Assembly (NCBI GenBank): GCA_009602725.1 | Contig: WELB01000083.1 | Coordinates: 59,830-123,829 of the forward strand | Length of the DNA: 64,000 nt | From: Spirogloea muscicola | Taxonomy: Eukaryota; Streptophyta; Zygnematophyceae; Spirogloeales; Spirogloeaceae | Reading direction: 5' to 3' | Part shown: piece after piece, positions 48,882 through 59,500 of the stretch | Layout of the letters: each line of letters starts with the position of its first letter | Position numbering within the stretch: the stretch's first letter is position 1 | The notes under the pieces: generated by a model | Database searches by the model: none | What the model saw: the letters and a program-made list of their open reading frames with translations, nothing else | Told to the model about the DNA's origin: nothing | Position numbers and translations under genes: made by a program

Positions 48882-49453
48882 AATTGAGGCTGCTACTGAA
48901 GCTGTGCAAGCCAGACAGCTGCTGAACTGAGGATCACATCAGTCGTCCTCATCGAAAAGGTTGGCAATCTTTGCTTTCATCAACAGTACGACTGGACATC
49001 CATGGAGCATCTTGGTGCACTCTCTAACATTGCATTCTCATATATAGGAAGAATTCAATGGGGTTCAGAACTACTATGTGGCAACCCTGGCACGGCCAGC
49101 TTCACATTTAGCAGAGTCAGGTACTAAGCAAGGCACAACACTAATAAGTCAATGCAGCCTGAGACTTCAGGCTAGCAGCCCTGCGGCTACAGCAGAGAGA
49201 AGCGCGACCACAAGATGGATGACTGTAGCAGGACCGCTGTATGTGGCAGCGCTGGGTGGGGGGCTTGAGCTAGGGCTGCCAGGTGAAGGAACGACAGACA
49301 GACTGTCGCAGGAAAACGTGGTGCTGACAGTGCCGGGCTCGGGCTCCGTGCCATTGAACACGCCAGGCTGGAAGCTGCTTGCCCAAGGAAGCAAAGAGCA
49401 TGCCATGAGCCAACCATCAAGTATGTTTGTACTTCTCATGTGTCCATCTGCCT
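48882..49453 (+). other. 5' flank of the alpha/beta hydrolase gene
   Basis: Single-copy sequence without recognised motifs. A non-coding first exon is possible because the hydrolase frame stays open upstream of its first good ATG (VHLPMLGGGG). Confidence 0.4.
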
Positions 49454-49553
49454 ATGCTGGGCGGCGGCGGCGGCGAGGCAGCGGACTCCGTGCGGCTCTT
49501 CTACCGGCTCTACGGCCACGGCGCCGAGAAGGTCCTCTTCATCATGGGTGAGC

Positions 49554-49584
<31 letters not shown>

Positions 49585-52176
49585 ACCGCCGCCCCCGCCG
49601 CCGCTCAGTATGGCTGCGTGGCTGCGCAGGGCTGGCCGGCACGCACGACGCGTGGATTGCGCAGATCCGCGCTCTCTGCGGCGCGGACGAGCCCCACGGC
49701 GATGACGCCGATCTCCGCGGCGATGGCGGCGGCGGCGCTAAGACGGCTGCCGGCGGAGAAGAGGGGCGTGAGGTCGCGAGCGCCGCCGGTTGCGCTGTCG
49801 ACGAGGCGGCGCTGACGTCCGCGGGAGCTGCCGTAGAGGAGCACGATGAGGAGGGTGGAGCGCCCACGTCGCCGCCAGAGCCAGGCCGCCAGTCGCGGCG
49901 CCAGTGCTGCGCCTTCGACAACCGCGGCGTCGGCCGCAGCAGCATGCCCAAGGACAAGAGCCTCTACACGTCAGTGGCTGAAAGCTTAATTGTGATGCTC
50001 AACCAGCATACTCTCAGTGGCTATGTACGCAATGGTAATGGCTTGCATAAGTGGAGGCAGTGAGACCGCGTTGCGCCTCCCTGAGGCATGCCTGTCGCTG
50101 TTGCCTCGCCAGGACCGAAATCATGGCCCGGGATGCCATCGCGCTCATGGACCACTTGCGGTGGGACCGTGCGCACGTTGTCGGCCACTCCATGGGTGCG
50201 CACAGTCTCGCAGCACTCACGTGTTCTGCATTTGTATGGTGTTCAAGAAGCAGCTAATGTGCTCCAGTTGATGTGCTGATAGGTCCCCGACTTAGCTGCC
50301 CGTCAAGGCGAGCCCGTCGAAGTGAGGTTTCAATAAGTTATTACGCTAAGTCTCAATGAGACATAAGGTCTGGTTTCATATCTAGATACTCAGAGTATAC
50401 ATGCTTGCTTATTCAGGAGGAATGATTGCCTCCAAGATTGCGACGCTGGCCCCTGACCGCGTGTCCTCCTTAGCGCTCCTCAGCGTTACTGGAGGCGGCT
50501 ACGAGTGCATCCCCAAGGTTAGTACGCTCAAGACCTATCTTGCTCGTTCCAGATTTGTTGAGCTGCGTTTGCAGAAGAGTGTGCGGTGGTGGCGACTGAG
50601 CTCAATGTTGAGCTAGCACAGCAGTGACTAGCACTCCCTGTGTCTGTCCAAGCAGCTCGACATGCAGGTCCTCAGATTGGCTTACCGCTTTTCACGAGCA
50701 AAGACAGTCGAGGATAGGGCAAGTGTCGACCTTGATTGCCACTACACCTCGGTGAGGCTGCCAATAACTATCCATTTGCTGGTTGCTAAGTCAACTTAGT
50801 GTTTTCCTTAAGCTGAGGTTTTGAGCATGGATGATTTTAGAATCTGTCTGTTGTTTGAGTCAAGACCTATTTCATGGTCCACTTGCAGGCATGGCTGGAC
50901 ACTAAAGTGGACGGTGTGACGCGGAGGGAGGCGCTATTTAAGGTGGCCGGTCACTTCTCTACAGCTGCTTGGATGCTCCTTTCACGTCAATCACAGCTGC
51001 CACCAGACCTCAGATGTTGCTGACACGAGCTAAGCTGTCTCAAGGTCCAGTATTAGCTTGCATCTGCACACAGGCAATGTCATCCTGAATGAATGAATGA
51101 ATCCCTCAGCCCTCATGCTTAAAACAGTAAGTAGATGATTGGCACTTCTCAGGCTTCTCAGGCGTCTCAGGTCTGACGTAATCAGCAGACTTCAGGCATG
51201 CTGCACACAGCAGGGCACCTTTTATAAGGAGCTACATAATTAACTCCCGGGACATCGCAAAGCGCGTGCTTGATCTTTCACGGCTATCTCACACCAGCCT
51301 TTTAAGTCGCCCGTGTTCATCTTGTTGCAGGAGTATGTGAAGAACCTCTCAGCTAGTGGCATCCAGCCGCAGCATGGCCTTGACGGCCACACCAATGCCT
51401 GCTGGACGCACCGCCTCACACCAGAAGACTTCCACACCATAAGGAGCTCCGGCATGCCTGTGGCAGTGGTTCACGGCAGGTCTGTACGGTTCTTGTGATG
51501 GCTGGAGCACCGTAGCATCGAATCGTCATCATGAGCTTGCAGCATCAACAAGAACAAGGCTGATTGGCATGGGATGTGTTCATGACTTGAAATTGCATAA
51601 AGTCATATTGAGACTTGTATACCTAGTTAGCATACCGTCAGTCGAATAACCAATGCACATACAAGTTAGCTCTCTTGCAGGGGTGATGTTGTAGCACGCA
51701 TGAGCCGAGCGGAGCGAATCGCACGGAAGCTTCACCCAGTTGGCCGCATGGTGGAACTCTCGGGCGCCCACATGGTCCTCTTTGAGAATAAGGACGAGGT
51801 GAGGCCTACAGAGCCCTCGTCGCTCCAATCTCCGTCGCGAGTTCCTTGCAGTAGAAGTACAGTGTCTGAGGTCTGAGATGTCAGCTTTCAAGAAGTCCTC
51901 AAGAATGACCAGCCGCGCAATCCATTGCAGGTCAATGAGCTCCTCGATGAACTCATTGAGACGAGGGTGCAGCGCATTGCGGCTGAGGAGTGGGCGCAAG
52001 GCAGCGGCGACAGACTGCAGCTACCAGAGGGTAGTTCTCTTAGTTCCATCCCCTTCACCTCCCTCCTCGTGGACCCCTCCTCCTGGCTGGCTTCCCTGCC
52101 GCCCCCCCTGCAAACCGTATTTGAGTACCTCGACGATCTCTGGCGGCGCCGGGACTGGAGTGCTGGCGAAACCTGA
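49454..52176 (+). CDS. Alpha/beta hydrolase-fold protein, 9 exons
   Basis: Exons: 49454-49547, 49630-49969, 50113-50195, 50417-50517, 50656-50751, 50889-50942, 51331-51479, 51681-51798, 51931-52176; 1281 nt, 426 residues, all in phase. It matches a plant alpha/beta hydrolase family: VRLFYRLYGHGAEKVLFIMG with LAGTHDAW, CCAFDNRGVGRSSMPKDKS, the nucleophile elbow VVGHSMGGMIASK (Ser), LALLSVTGGGYECIPK, GLDGHTNACWTHRLTPEDF, AVVHGRGDVVARM (catalytic Asp) and LSGAHMVLFENKDEVNELL (catalytic His). The triad is complete, so it is probably an active serine hydrolase; the substrate is unknown. Oddities are an Ala/Gly/Glu/Asp-rich insert of about 70 residues in exon 2 between the oxyanion loop and the FDNRG strand, and a C-terminal extension after the catalytic His. 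The start is the first in-frame ATG after the GC-rich flank. Confidence 0.94.
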
Positions 52177-53290
52177 CAGTGAGCATCCTTGCTTTACTAA
52201 CGGGCACTGCCAGATGCTCAGGAGGATCACTTTGCCGCTTTTCTCAGCGTGCTTAGCAGATTGCTTGCTATGCAGTGCAGCATCACGTATATGCACTTTA
52301 CTTGTCTCTGCAATATTCTGAGAGGTAAACATCAGGCGAGGTTTGACAGTCAGTGGAGCAGGACGTCTGATAGACCCTTTCTCAGTATCTGCTGCCATTC
52401 TTTGAGCTTTTCTTGACTCTCTTGCAGAATGTTGCAAAATGCTGACTCTGTGTGGACATATCTTGCAGGTAAGTCAAGAAGGCGCAGGCTGTTGTGCTGT
52501 ACCAGACCCTTAGCACAATGATGGCAGTCAGACGGTCAAGCAATCGAGCACTGTGGCTGGGATGCCTTGTGCCTCCTGCACTTAGACATTCTTTGTGGTG
52601 ACCAAGAACATTCTGCATTATTTACTGATCATTGGCCACACAAGATGGCCATTGATCAAATTGACCACATCCCTGGATGTCGCTGGTCCTGTTTATTATT
52701 CGTTTGACACCTAGAAGGTTGAGAAGGATCCTAGCCACATGACAGTGCTCAAAATCCTGTAGGGATGGAGCTTAAGCCATCGTTTCTCTGTATTGTCACT
52801 GTAAGTACATCAATGATTGGCTGCAGAGGGTGGCTTAATATTCAGTTCGTCTATACCTCATTAGTCGTTCTCCTATACCTCATTAGTCGTTCTCCAGCCT
52901 TTGATAGAGTTGAAATGTGCACAATGATGCAATACTTGTACTGTGAACAAATCCATGCTTACGAATGAAAGCCTCACACAATAGACAGTACTGACAAACA
53001 AAGGCAGATTCTCTCACGGCAATGATTTTTGGAGATTTGCTCCATACTTTCTCATGATCGATGACACGATTATTGTCTCATCAAGCAGCTTCTCTCTGTT
53101 GATTGACCGCCTCATATCGAAGACAGAACAAACAAATAATGGCAACTCTGACCTGGCTCCGGTATTTCGGTATCTTCCTTACTTTTCAGAGGTCCTCCCT
53201 CCTCCATCACCTGGTCACCTGGTCGATGCGCGCGGCTGCAATCAGGCCGGTAACTTAGCGCATACTAGCAACGCGCAAAACACATGGTGA
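52177..53290. other. Intergenic, 3' flank of hydrolase
   Basis: AT-rich unique sequence. A 22-bp direct duplication CTATACCTCATTAGTCGTTC (52851 and 52873) is present. No gene or RNA was recognised. Confidence 0.5.
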
Positions 53291-53570
53291 GAATGCGGCT
53301 TTCCTTTCTTTGCAGTAGTCCTTTCTCCGGCTCCTCTTGCTTTGGCTTTGGACATTGTCCATTCTCTTTTGGGCTGGCTTTGCCAGCCCCTCTTTTCTTT
53401 ATGCGTTCCTAGGCTCTACCCATAAATCACCGTGCTGGGTTCTCCACACGTGTCCCGTATTCGGGCATCAGTTAGCGACCTCTATGTGCTGACTCGTGGT
53501 TACTGATCGGGTCAGCTTAGCAGCAGGTGACGTACATTTGTCAAAGTACTTGCCACACTCATTTCCTCCA
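53291..53570 (+). mobile_element. LINE 3' remnants upstream of COQ4
   Basis: About 53325-53410 contains the 3' UTR block TTGGCTTTGGACATTGTCCA with the stem-loop GGGCTGGCTTTGCCAGCCCC. About 53465-53540 contains the tip of the other subfamily (TTAGCGACCTCTATGTGCTG, then ACTCGTGGTTACTGATCGGG), the same sequence seen at 6770 and 9540. Both are short 5'-truncated remnants. Confidence 0.8.
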
Positions 53571-54189
53571 CACGTGACTCGTAACCCTGCGTCCCCCAAT
53601 GCCTGCAAGCAGAGGCCGGAGCTGCAGTCAGCCATTATCCGCACGGACCTCAAGACCTCAGCAGTTGAGCGCAGCCTTCTGGTCATCGTTACAGGTGGCA
53701 CTTGCTCACGTTGCCGTCCTGCGCTACAAAGATGGGCGGCCACATGAGGAGCTCGCGGCAGCGGCGCTCTGCAGATCTGGGGCACCAGTAGTTAAAGGCA
53801 AGAGCCATTGGCAGGAGCAGGCTGAAGTTGCTGGGCAGTGCCGCCGCTGTTGCCTTGTGGGGCGCGAGACCACGACGACGGTGCACCGGTGTCCGAGCTG
53901 CCTTTGAGAGGCTTGACGGCGGCCGCCCAGCATCTGGCAATCTAGCGCCTGCACTGAGCAGAGGAGATGGGGCCACGGGGATCTCTGCAATGGCCAGGTG
54001 GGAGCACGGCAATACAACGCCCACTACTGCTTAAGCTCCGAGAAGACTTCATCCTAAGATCCAGGAAATCTAGACCCCTGGACTTGACTCACTTTGAGCC
54101 CTGCCAGCGAGGAAAGGTGTGTCCATGTTGCCGCATTTGCTTCAGTACCTGCTGTTACAGAATGGAAGCAGCCAGCCAATTAGAAACCA

Positions 54190-54260
54190 TAAACCCCTAA
54201 GTCCTAAATCCTAAATCTCAAATCTCAACCCCCTAACTTCCTAATCCTTAATCCCCGAAA
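54190..54260. repeat. Degenerate CCTAAA/CCTAAT telomere-like run
   Basis: AAACCCCTAAGTCCTAAATC is followed by CTAAATCTC, CCCCTAACTTC and CCTAATCC. These are successive variants of a CCCTAAA-type unit. The run lies upstream of the first recognised COQ4 exon. Confidence 0.5.
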
Positions 54261-54634
54261 CCTGCCTGACTGTTGCATGCGACCTCCTTCCCTTGTTTAC
54301 CAGGTGACTGCGCTGCAGCCGCAGCCCAGCTGAGGGGCGGGAGCTCCAGGCAATGTGGGTGAATGCAAAGGCCATTTGTAACTGAGGCTGCCAGCAAAAG
54401 CACAAGCTCTTCATGTGCTTGCACATGCAGTGCTGAGATGGGCCTAGGATCCAGAATTGGAATATTAAGGTTGCAAACCAAAGTACAGGTCAGGCCTAGG
54501 TTTCAGGCTGTTATTCCTGCCCCAGGTTGGTCAGTATGCCAGTCGCGTGATGACTGCGCCTTCTGAAGCCTGGTTTGCGCTGTCTCATTCTGAGATGTAT
54601 TTCTGTATTTCATTGCTGCACCTGCGCTGCACAG

Positions 54635-56105
54635 TGTTGGGCATCCAAAGACTGGCTATTGCCGTGGGCTCAGCAGTGGGGGCGCTGGCAGACCCTGCCA
54701 GGGCGGACCTCGTCGCAGCGCTCGGGGAGACTACAGGGGAGCGTGCTTTTGCACGAATGCGCGACCGCATGGTCACATCGCAGGAGGGCAGGGTGAGCAC
54801 TTGCATCTCAATATTGGCTCAACACTCTCTGCGTATAAACTGATTCCTTAGAGCTAGGGAGGGAGCTTGAATCTAGATCTGAAGATCTTCACCAGGAACT
54901 TTTCTGATCAGAATGACTTTGGTCAATGCTCTTATGAGGTTGATCAGCTGCTGGTGAACGTTCACCTTATTTCTCCGCTTCAAGAGCAAAGATTTTCCAT
55001 CTGATTTCATTCTCTAGGCATGGGGAGATGTTCCAGCCAGGTTGAGTGTCCTTGAAAAACTTGTCAGGCGCTAAAATAGGCCGTAAAAGCCGAAACTGCT
55101 TAGCACAGCTTTTGCCTCATCACAAGCAAATGAGCTGAAGTGCAGGTCACTTGGGTGGCAGGAACCTGACGATCACTTGCACATGCAAAGATGCCTGTGA
55201 TAGCTGAGCCTTATTATTGAAGCTCTGTTCAGTGACACAACGCATTTCATGCACATCGGCATTGTTGTAGGAGCTGCTGCAGGAGCGCCCGCGTGTGACC
55301 AACCAGTCGGTGGCGCATGCATGGGACATGCCCACCGGCACTTTCGGTGCTGCATATGCCAGCTTCATGGGCTCCCGCAATTTCCAGGCAGATGAGCGGC
55401 CCCCTGTCCGTTTTGTTGATGATTCTGAGCTGGCCTACGTTGCAGCAAGGTGGCTGCTCTTACCAAACCAGATATGATAGTAAGTCAGACTACTTGTACA
55501 AAGAGTGTGCTCAGTCTGCTCATTGCTCTGAAAGGGCTTGTCCTCAGATCCTGTCTTGTCAATTAGCATGTGTCACAGTCTAGTGTTGACATGGGCATCC
55601 TTGCTGGCACACATTAGCATTGGCATCTGAATGTCAGAGCCTAAACGCCACAGTCAGTAGTACGACAGTGAGCTTTCTCATCCATGATAGTGTGTGACCC
55701 CTCTCTTCCTTTACCTGATTGATTCATGCTCCTGCTGTGCTCAGGGCCAGGGAGGTGCATGACTTCTGGCACGTCCTCTTTGGGCTGCCAACGACTGTGC
55801 CTGGCGAGCTCGCCTTGAAGATGGTCGAGGCCGTGCAGACAGGCATGCCAATGGCTGCACTGTCCGTGCTCGGCGGTCCACTGCGGCTCGCTACTGCCCA
55901 GCGCGCGAGCCTTGTGGGCACCTACTACCCGTGGGCTGTCAAGGCCGGCCTTCGGGCTGATGACCTCCTCAGCATACACTATGAGCGCCACCTGCACGAG
56001 TTGCTCGACGAGGTCCGCGACCGCTGGCGGATTGACGTTGCGCCGGCGATGCCACAGCTTGCTCGATCTCAAGCTTCCTCCAAGTCCTCCCTCGCCGCAA
56101 TCTGA
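54635..56105 (+). CDS. COQ4: Ubiquinone biosynthesis protein COQ4 (5' exon not found)
   Basis: Exons: 54635-54792, 55271-55449, 55745-56105; in phase. Coq4 is a peripheral protein of the mitochondrial inner membrane, matrix side, needed for ubiquinone synthesis. The sequence reads [20 protein letters not shown] with [12 protein letters not shown], then [20 protein letters not shown] with [28 protein letters not shown] and [20 protein letters not shown] with ELALK. This last stretch contains the HDxxH-x11-E metal-binding motif typical of the family, and [20 protein letters not shown] with YERH follows. The C-terminal tail (about 20 residues, Ser/Ala rich) is extra. About 20-60 N-terminal residues with the mitochondrial presequence must lie in one or more exons between about 53600 and 54600 ending in phase 1; no candidate was convincing. 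Confidence 0.94.
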
Positions 56106-56514
56106 TGCCTGTTTTAAGTATTAAGTGTAAATTGGTTCATCTGCTGATGCCAGTAGCTGTGCTAGAGCCGCAATCGAAACTTTGCGGTACAACATTGATG
56201 TAAGACATGCACAACGCATGACAGCACCCAGATATTGATCACAACGCAAGAGTTTGTTTGTCAACTTGCGATTTGTCAATTGCGTTCATTTCTCCTAACG
56301 CATTTGGCAATCTGTCTACAAATTGACATGTCCAGCTTGTGTTGGTCATGAATGCTCTGAAGAGCATCTGGGAGCTGTGCACTATGCAAGGCTGGCACAC
56401 TTCCTTTGCTTGCTGCTGCAGGAAAATTGCGGACGTCAAGCATGGCTGCACTGCAGGAGTACATTCTTGAGCCTCGATCTGCTGTCAGCCATGAGCTCGT
56501 GCCGTCGGCAAAGC
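56106..56514. other. Short spacer between convergent COQ4 and MED14
   Basis: 409 bp separating two stop codons on opposite strands. It must hold both 3' UTRs. No recognised element. Confidence 0.6.
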
Positions 56515-59500
56515 TCATGTCGTCGGCATCCTCAGCTGCTGCACAGCCGAGTGTAGGGCCACCTGCACGGCCTCCGCGACAGCCTTGAGCCGGCTCCCCT
56601 GCTGCTCACCGCCGCTGCCCACGACGTCGACCACGCGCCCCATCTTCTCTCTGAGCTTCTCCCAGTCCTCGGCCTTGTCCCAGCACGCCTGGCCCCCATG
56701 GCTCCCCTCCATCGCCAACAACATCATCTGCCTCCATCACAATGTGAAGATATCACCAATATGGTGGAACAGCGTCCCAGGGCATAAGGAGTACCAAGTG
56801 GTAAACAGCATGGCTTTTGCTGTGCCTAAATAGCAACCAAATCCAGGCTGGACTAGCGCTGCTGCACATCTCTCTTGCCATCTAAATCCTAAAAGTGAAT
56901 TGGTGCTATAGCCACTGCAAAACGAGTCACGACTTGAGCCTTAGTACATCATCTTCCAGGCAAATTCTGCTCAGTGTCGACTTGCTCACCTTGGAAGACA
57001 CGTCGCCGCCAAAGGCATACTGGATCTTGATCACGACACAGTATGGCAGCCAGCCAACAGATGCATTGCGTCCTGAGCTGCTCGGAGCCACTTCCAGGAG
57101 CACCGTGAGCGAGAACGTCACAAGGGAGTTGGGCTTGTCATACGCCACCGTAGCCCGTTGTGTCTCTCCTGGTGCATCAAGGCGGAGCTCGACCCGTGGC
57201 TTCGGTTCCGAGGCCGGGTTGTCCCCTGGCGGCACAGCCGCAGCCAGCGCTGCCCCCTGCTGGGCCTCCCTCTTCCACATGACCAGGCCCAGGAACTCGC
57301 GGATAATTGGCACTACAGAGAAAGCACGACAAAGGGTTCTGGGCTTTGAGCTCCACCATGAACTTAGTACAAGCCAAACCCTGAGCTCTGTGAAAAGCTA
57401 TTGAGAGGGACGGACTTGCACAGTGTCTGGGAAGCAGTGCACCTGGCAAAGCGAGAATGGTGAGGAAGGACGCCAGGCGGGGCGCACGATGCGGCTCGGT
57501 GGCCACCCTCTTGGAGAAGAAGTCCTGGAGGAGCTCCATCTCCATCTGGCTGAGGTCCACGAGGGGGTCATGCCGAGGTGCCCGCTGCTGCGCCCGCGTG
57601 TTGATCACTTGCATGATCAGCAGCTGCCGCGAGATCATCACCTGGTACACATATCCTCTGCAAGCAAGGACACGCTCGGACAGCATTGGCATGCAGAACG
57701 ATGCTCTCGAATGACAATGTAAATACTTCTCAGACTGCATATCAATCTGCATTCAGTTGCATTGACTGCATCATCAAGCCTCGCAGCAAATGCAATTCAG
57801 TGACATTTCGCCAATAAAACCATAAGCCAGATAATATTTGACACTGCTAATTGTGCACCGAGGCATCTCGCTCCCTTGCTGGGTGCTCGCACTTGACCAT
57901 TTCCTTAAGATCATCACTTACCCCACAAAAAATTTGAGAGCAGGCTGCTCAGGGTCGTGGGAGAGTAAGGCAGCCTCTTTCAGGGAAAGTAGCGGCCCAA
58001 GGATGCTGTTGATCAGGTCAGGTATCTGGAAGAAGAGCCACAACAAGCCCAAGTAGCGCATCACCCTGCACGAAGGCAGCCTCTGCACGTCATCCTCTGC
58101 CAAGCTCTTCAAACCCTACACCGTCGTCTGACTCGAGGATGTTGCAGTAGATGTCTGAAAAGATGTCAATCTCCAGCCAGACTTTCCAGCTGGCACTTCA
58201 GATTTCAAACCCTTGACCATCAACTCAAGCCCTGTACCACAGACCCTAATCCTATCTCTAGAGGACGTCCAAGTCTCTGGAGCAAAAGCTCCAAGGTAAG
58301 TATAGTCACCCTCGCAGGGCTCGCTTGAGGACAGGTGTTGGCACCCAGGCTCCTGCATAGCCGGAGTCGCTGCCCGAGCTGACCACCAGCCCTGGTGCGG
58401 CGCTGCTGGCGATGCTACTGCCGCTGCTCCGCAACACTGCTGCCACTCTGCCTCCTGCTGGTGGGGAGACGACTCTGCTTCTCAGAGATCCCTGCAGCGA
58501 CAGGAGGCCTGAGCACAAGCAGCGCAATGAGGTATGAGTAGGAGCAGCTTGCCTCTCAGAGGCACACAGAAACCAGCCAACTCATAAGTAGTTGAAAGCA
58601 TAGGATGCCAAAGCCCCATGAAGCCTTACCTGCACATCCGCTCAGCCTCTATCTAGATTAACGTGAGGACTACAGGACTTTATCAGCATGGACAAGTCTC
58701 TGTGAAGTGACCAGGATTTGAGCAGAGTATAGTACCCTTGTATGAGGCCAGTGCCCCCGCCTCTGTTGCTGCTTGACCAGCATCAGTCCGTCTCCCCTCA
58801 GGCGAACCCACCTTCTCCCGTGCCTTCAATGCTTCAATGGTGTGCCCAATCTGCATGTGATACAGAAAATAATCAATGACTCGTGTGCTCACCTTCTACT
58901 GTGCTCAAACGAATCTCACTCATGATCAGGGTCACAATCAGCATGGCCCAAGATCAGCAATTTATCCTTGGGTCAATGAAAGAATGACATACCTGGTCTG
59001 TGATAACCCCCCGGAATTGCGGACAAGGTAGCATGCCCCACCCTCGCCCCTGATTCCCGACAAAGCCTTGTTCTATTGTGGAAGAAGAGGGAGGAACAGG
59101 CTGAAGCCAGACCTGAGGGGCCAGGAAGTCGCTCGAGTACATTAATAGAAGATCAATAGCATTCCTGCTGTACTGTCGTGACTGCTACTGAAACACTTAG
59201 ACCAGATCCGAGTTGCCAAACGACATTTGCTTTCCTTTACGGGAGAGCAATGACTTTACAGGATGGGGAGATGAGGGAGTTGAATGCAAGGTGCAGCAGT
59301 AAGTTACCTGGTCGCCATCGTAGCACCGCATGTCGATTGCAAATTGCTTGCGGAAGATGATCCTCGACCAAAAGGGAGACTTGATGACAATACTGGCATC
59401 CTCTGGTAGCAGCGTCGCCACAGGGGGTGGGCCTGCCGATATGCTGGACGGAAGTTTTGAGGCTGCACATACTTAATCAGAGCACGATTCAGCTAGGGAA

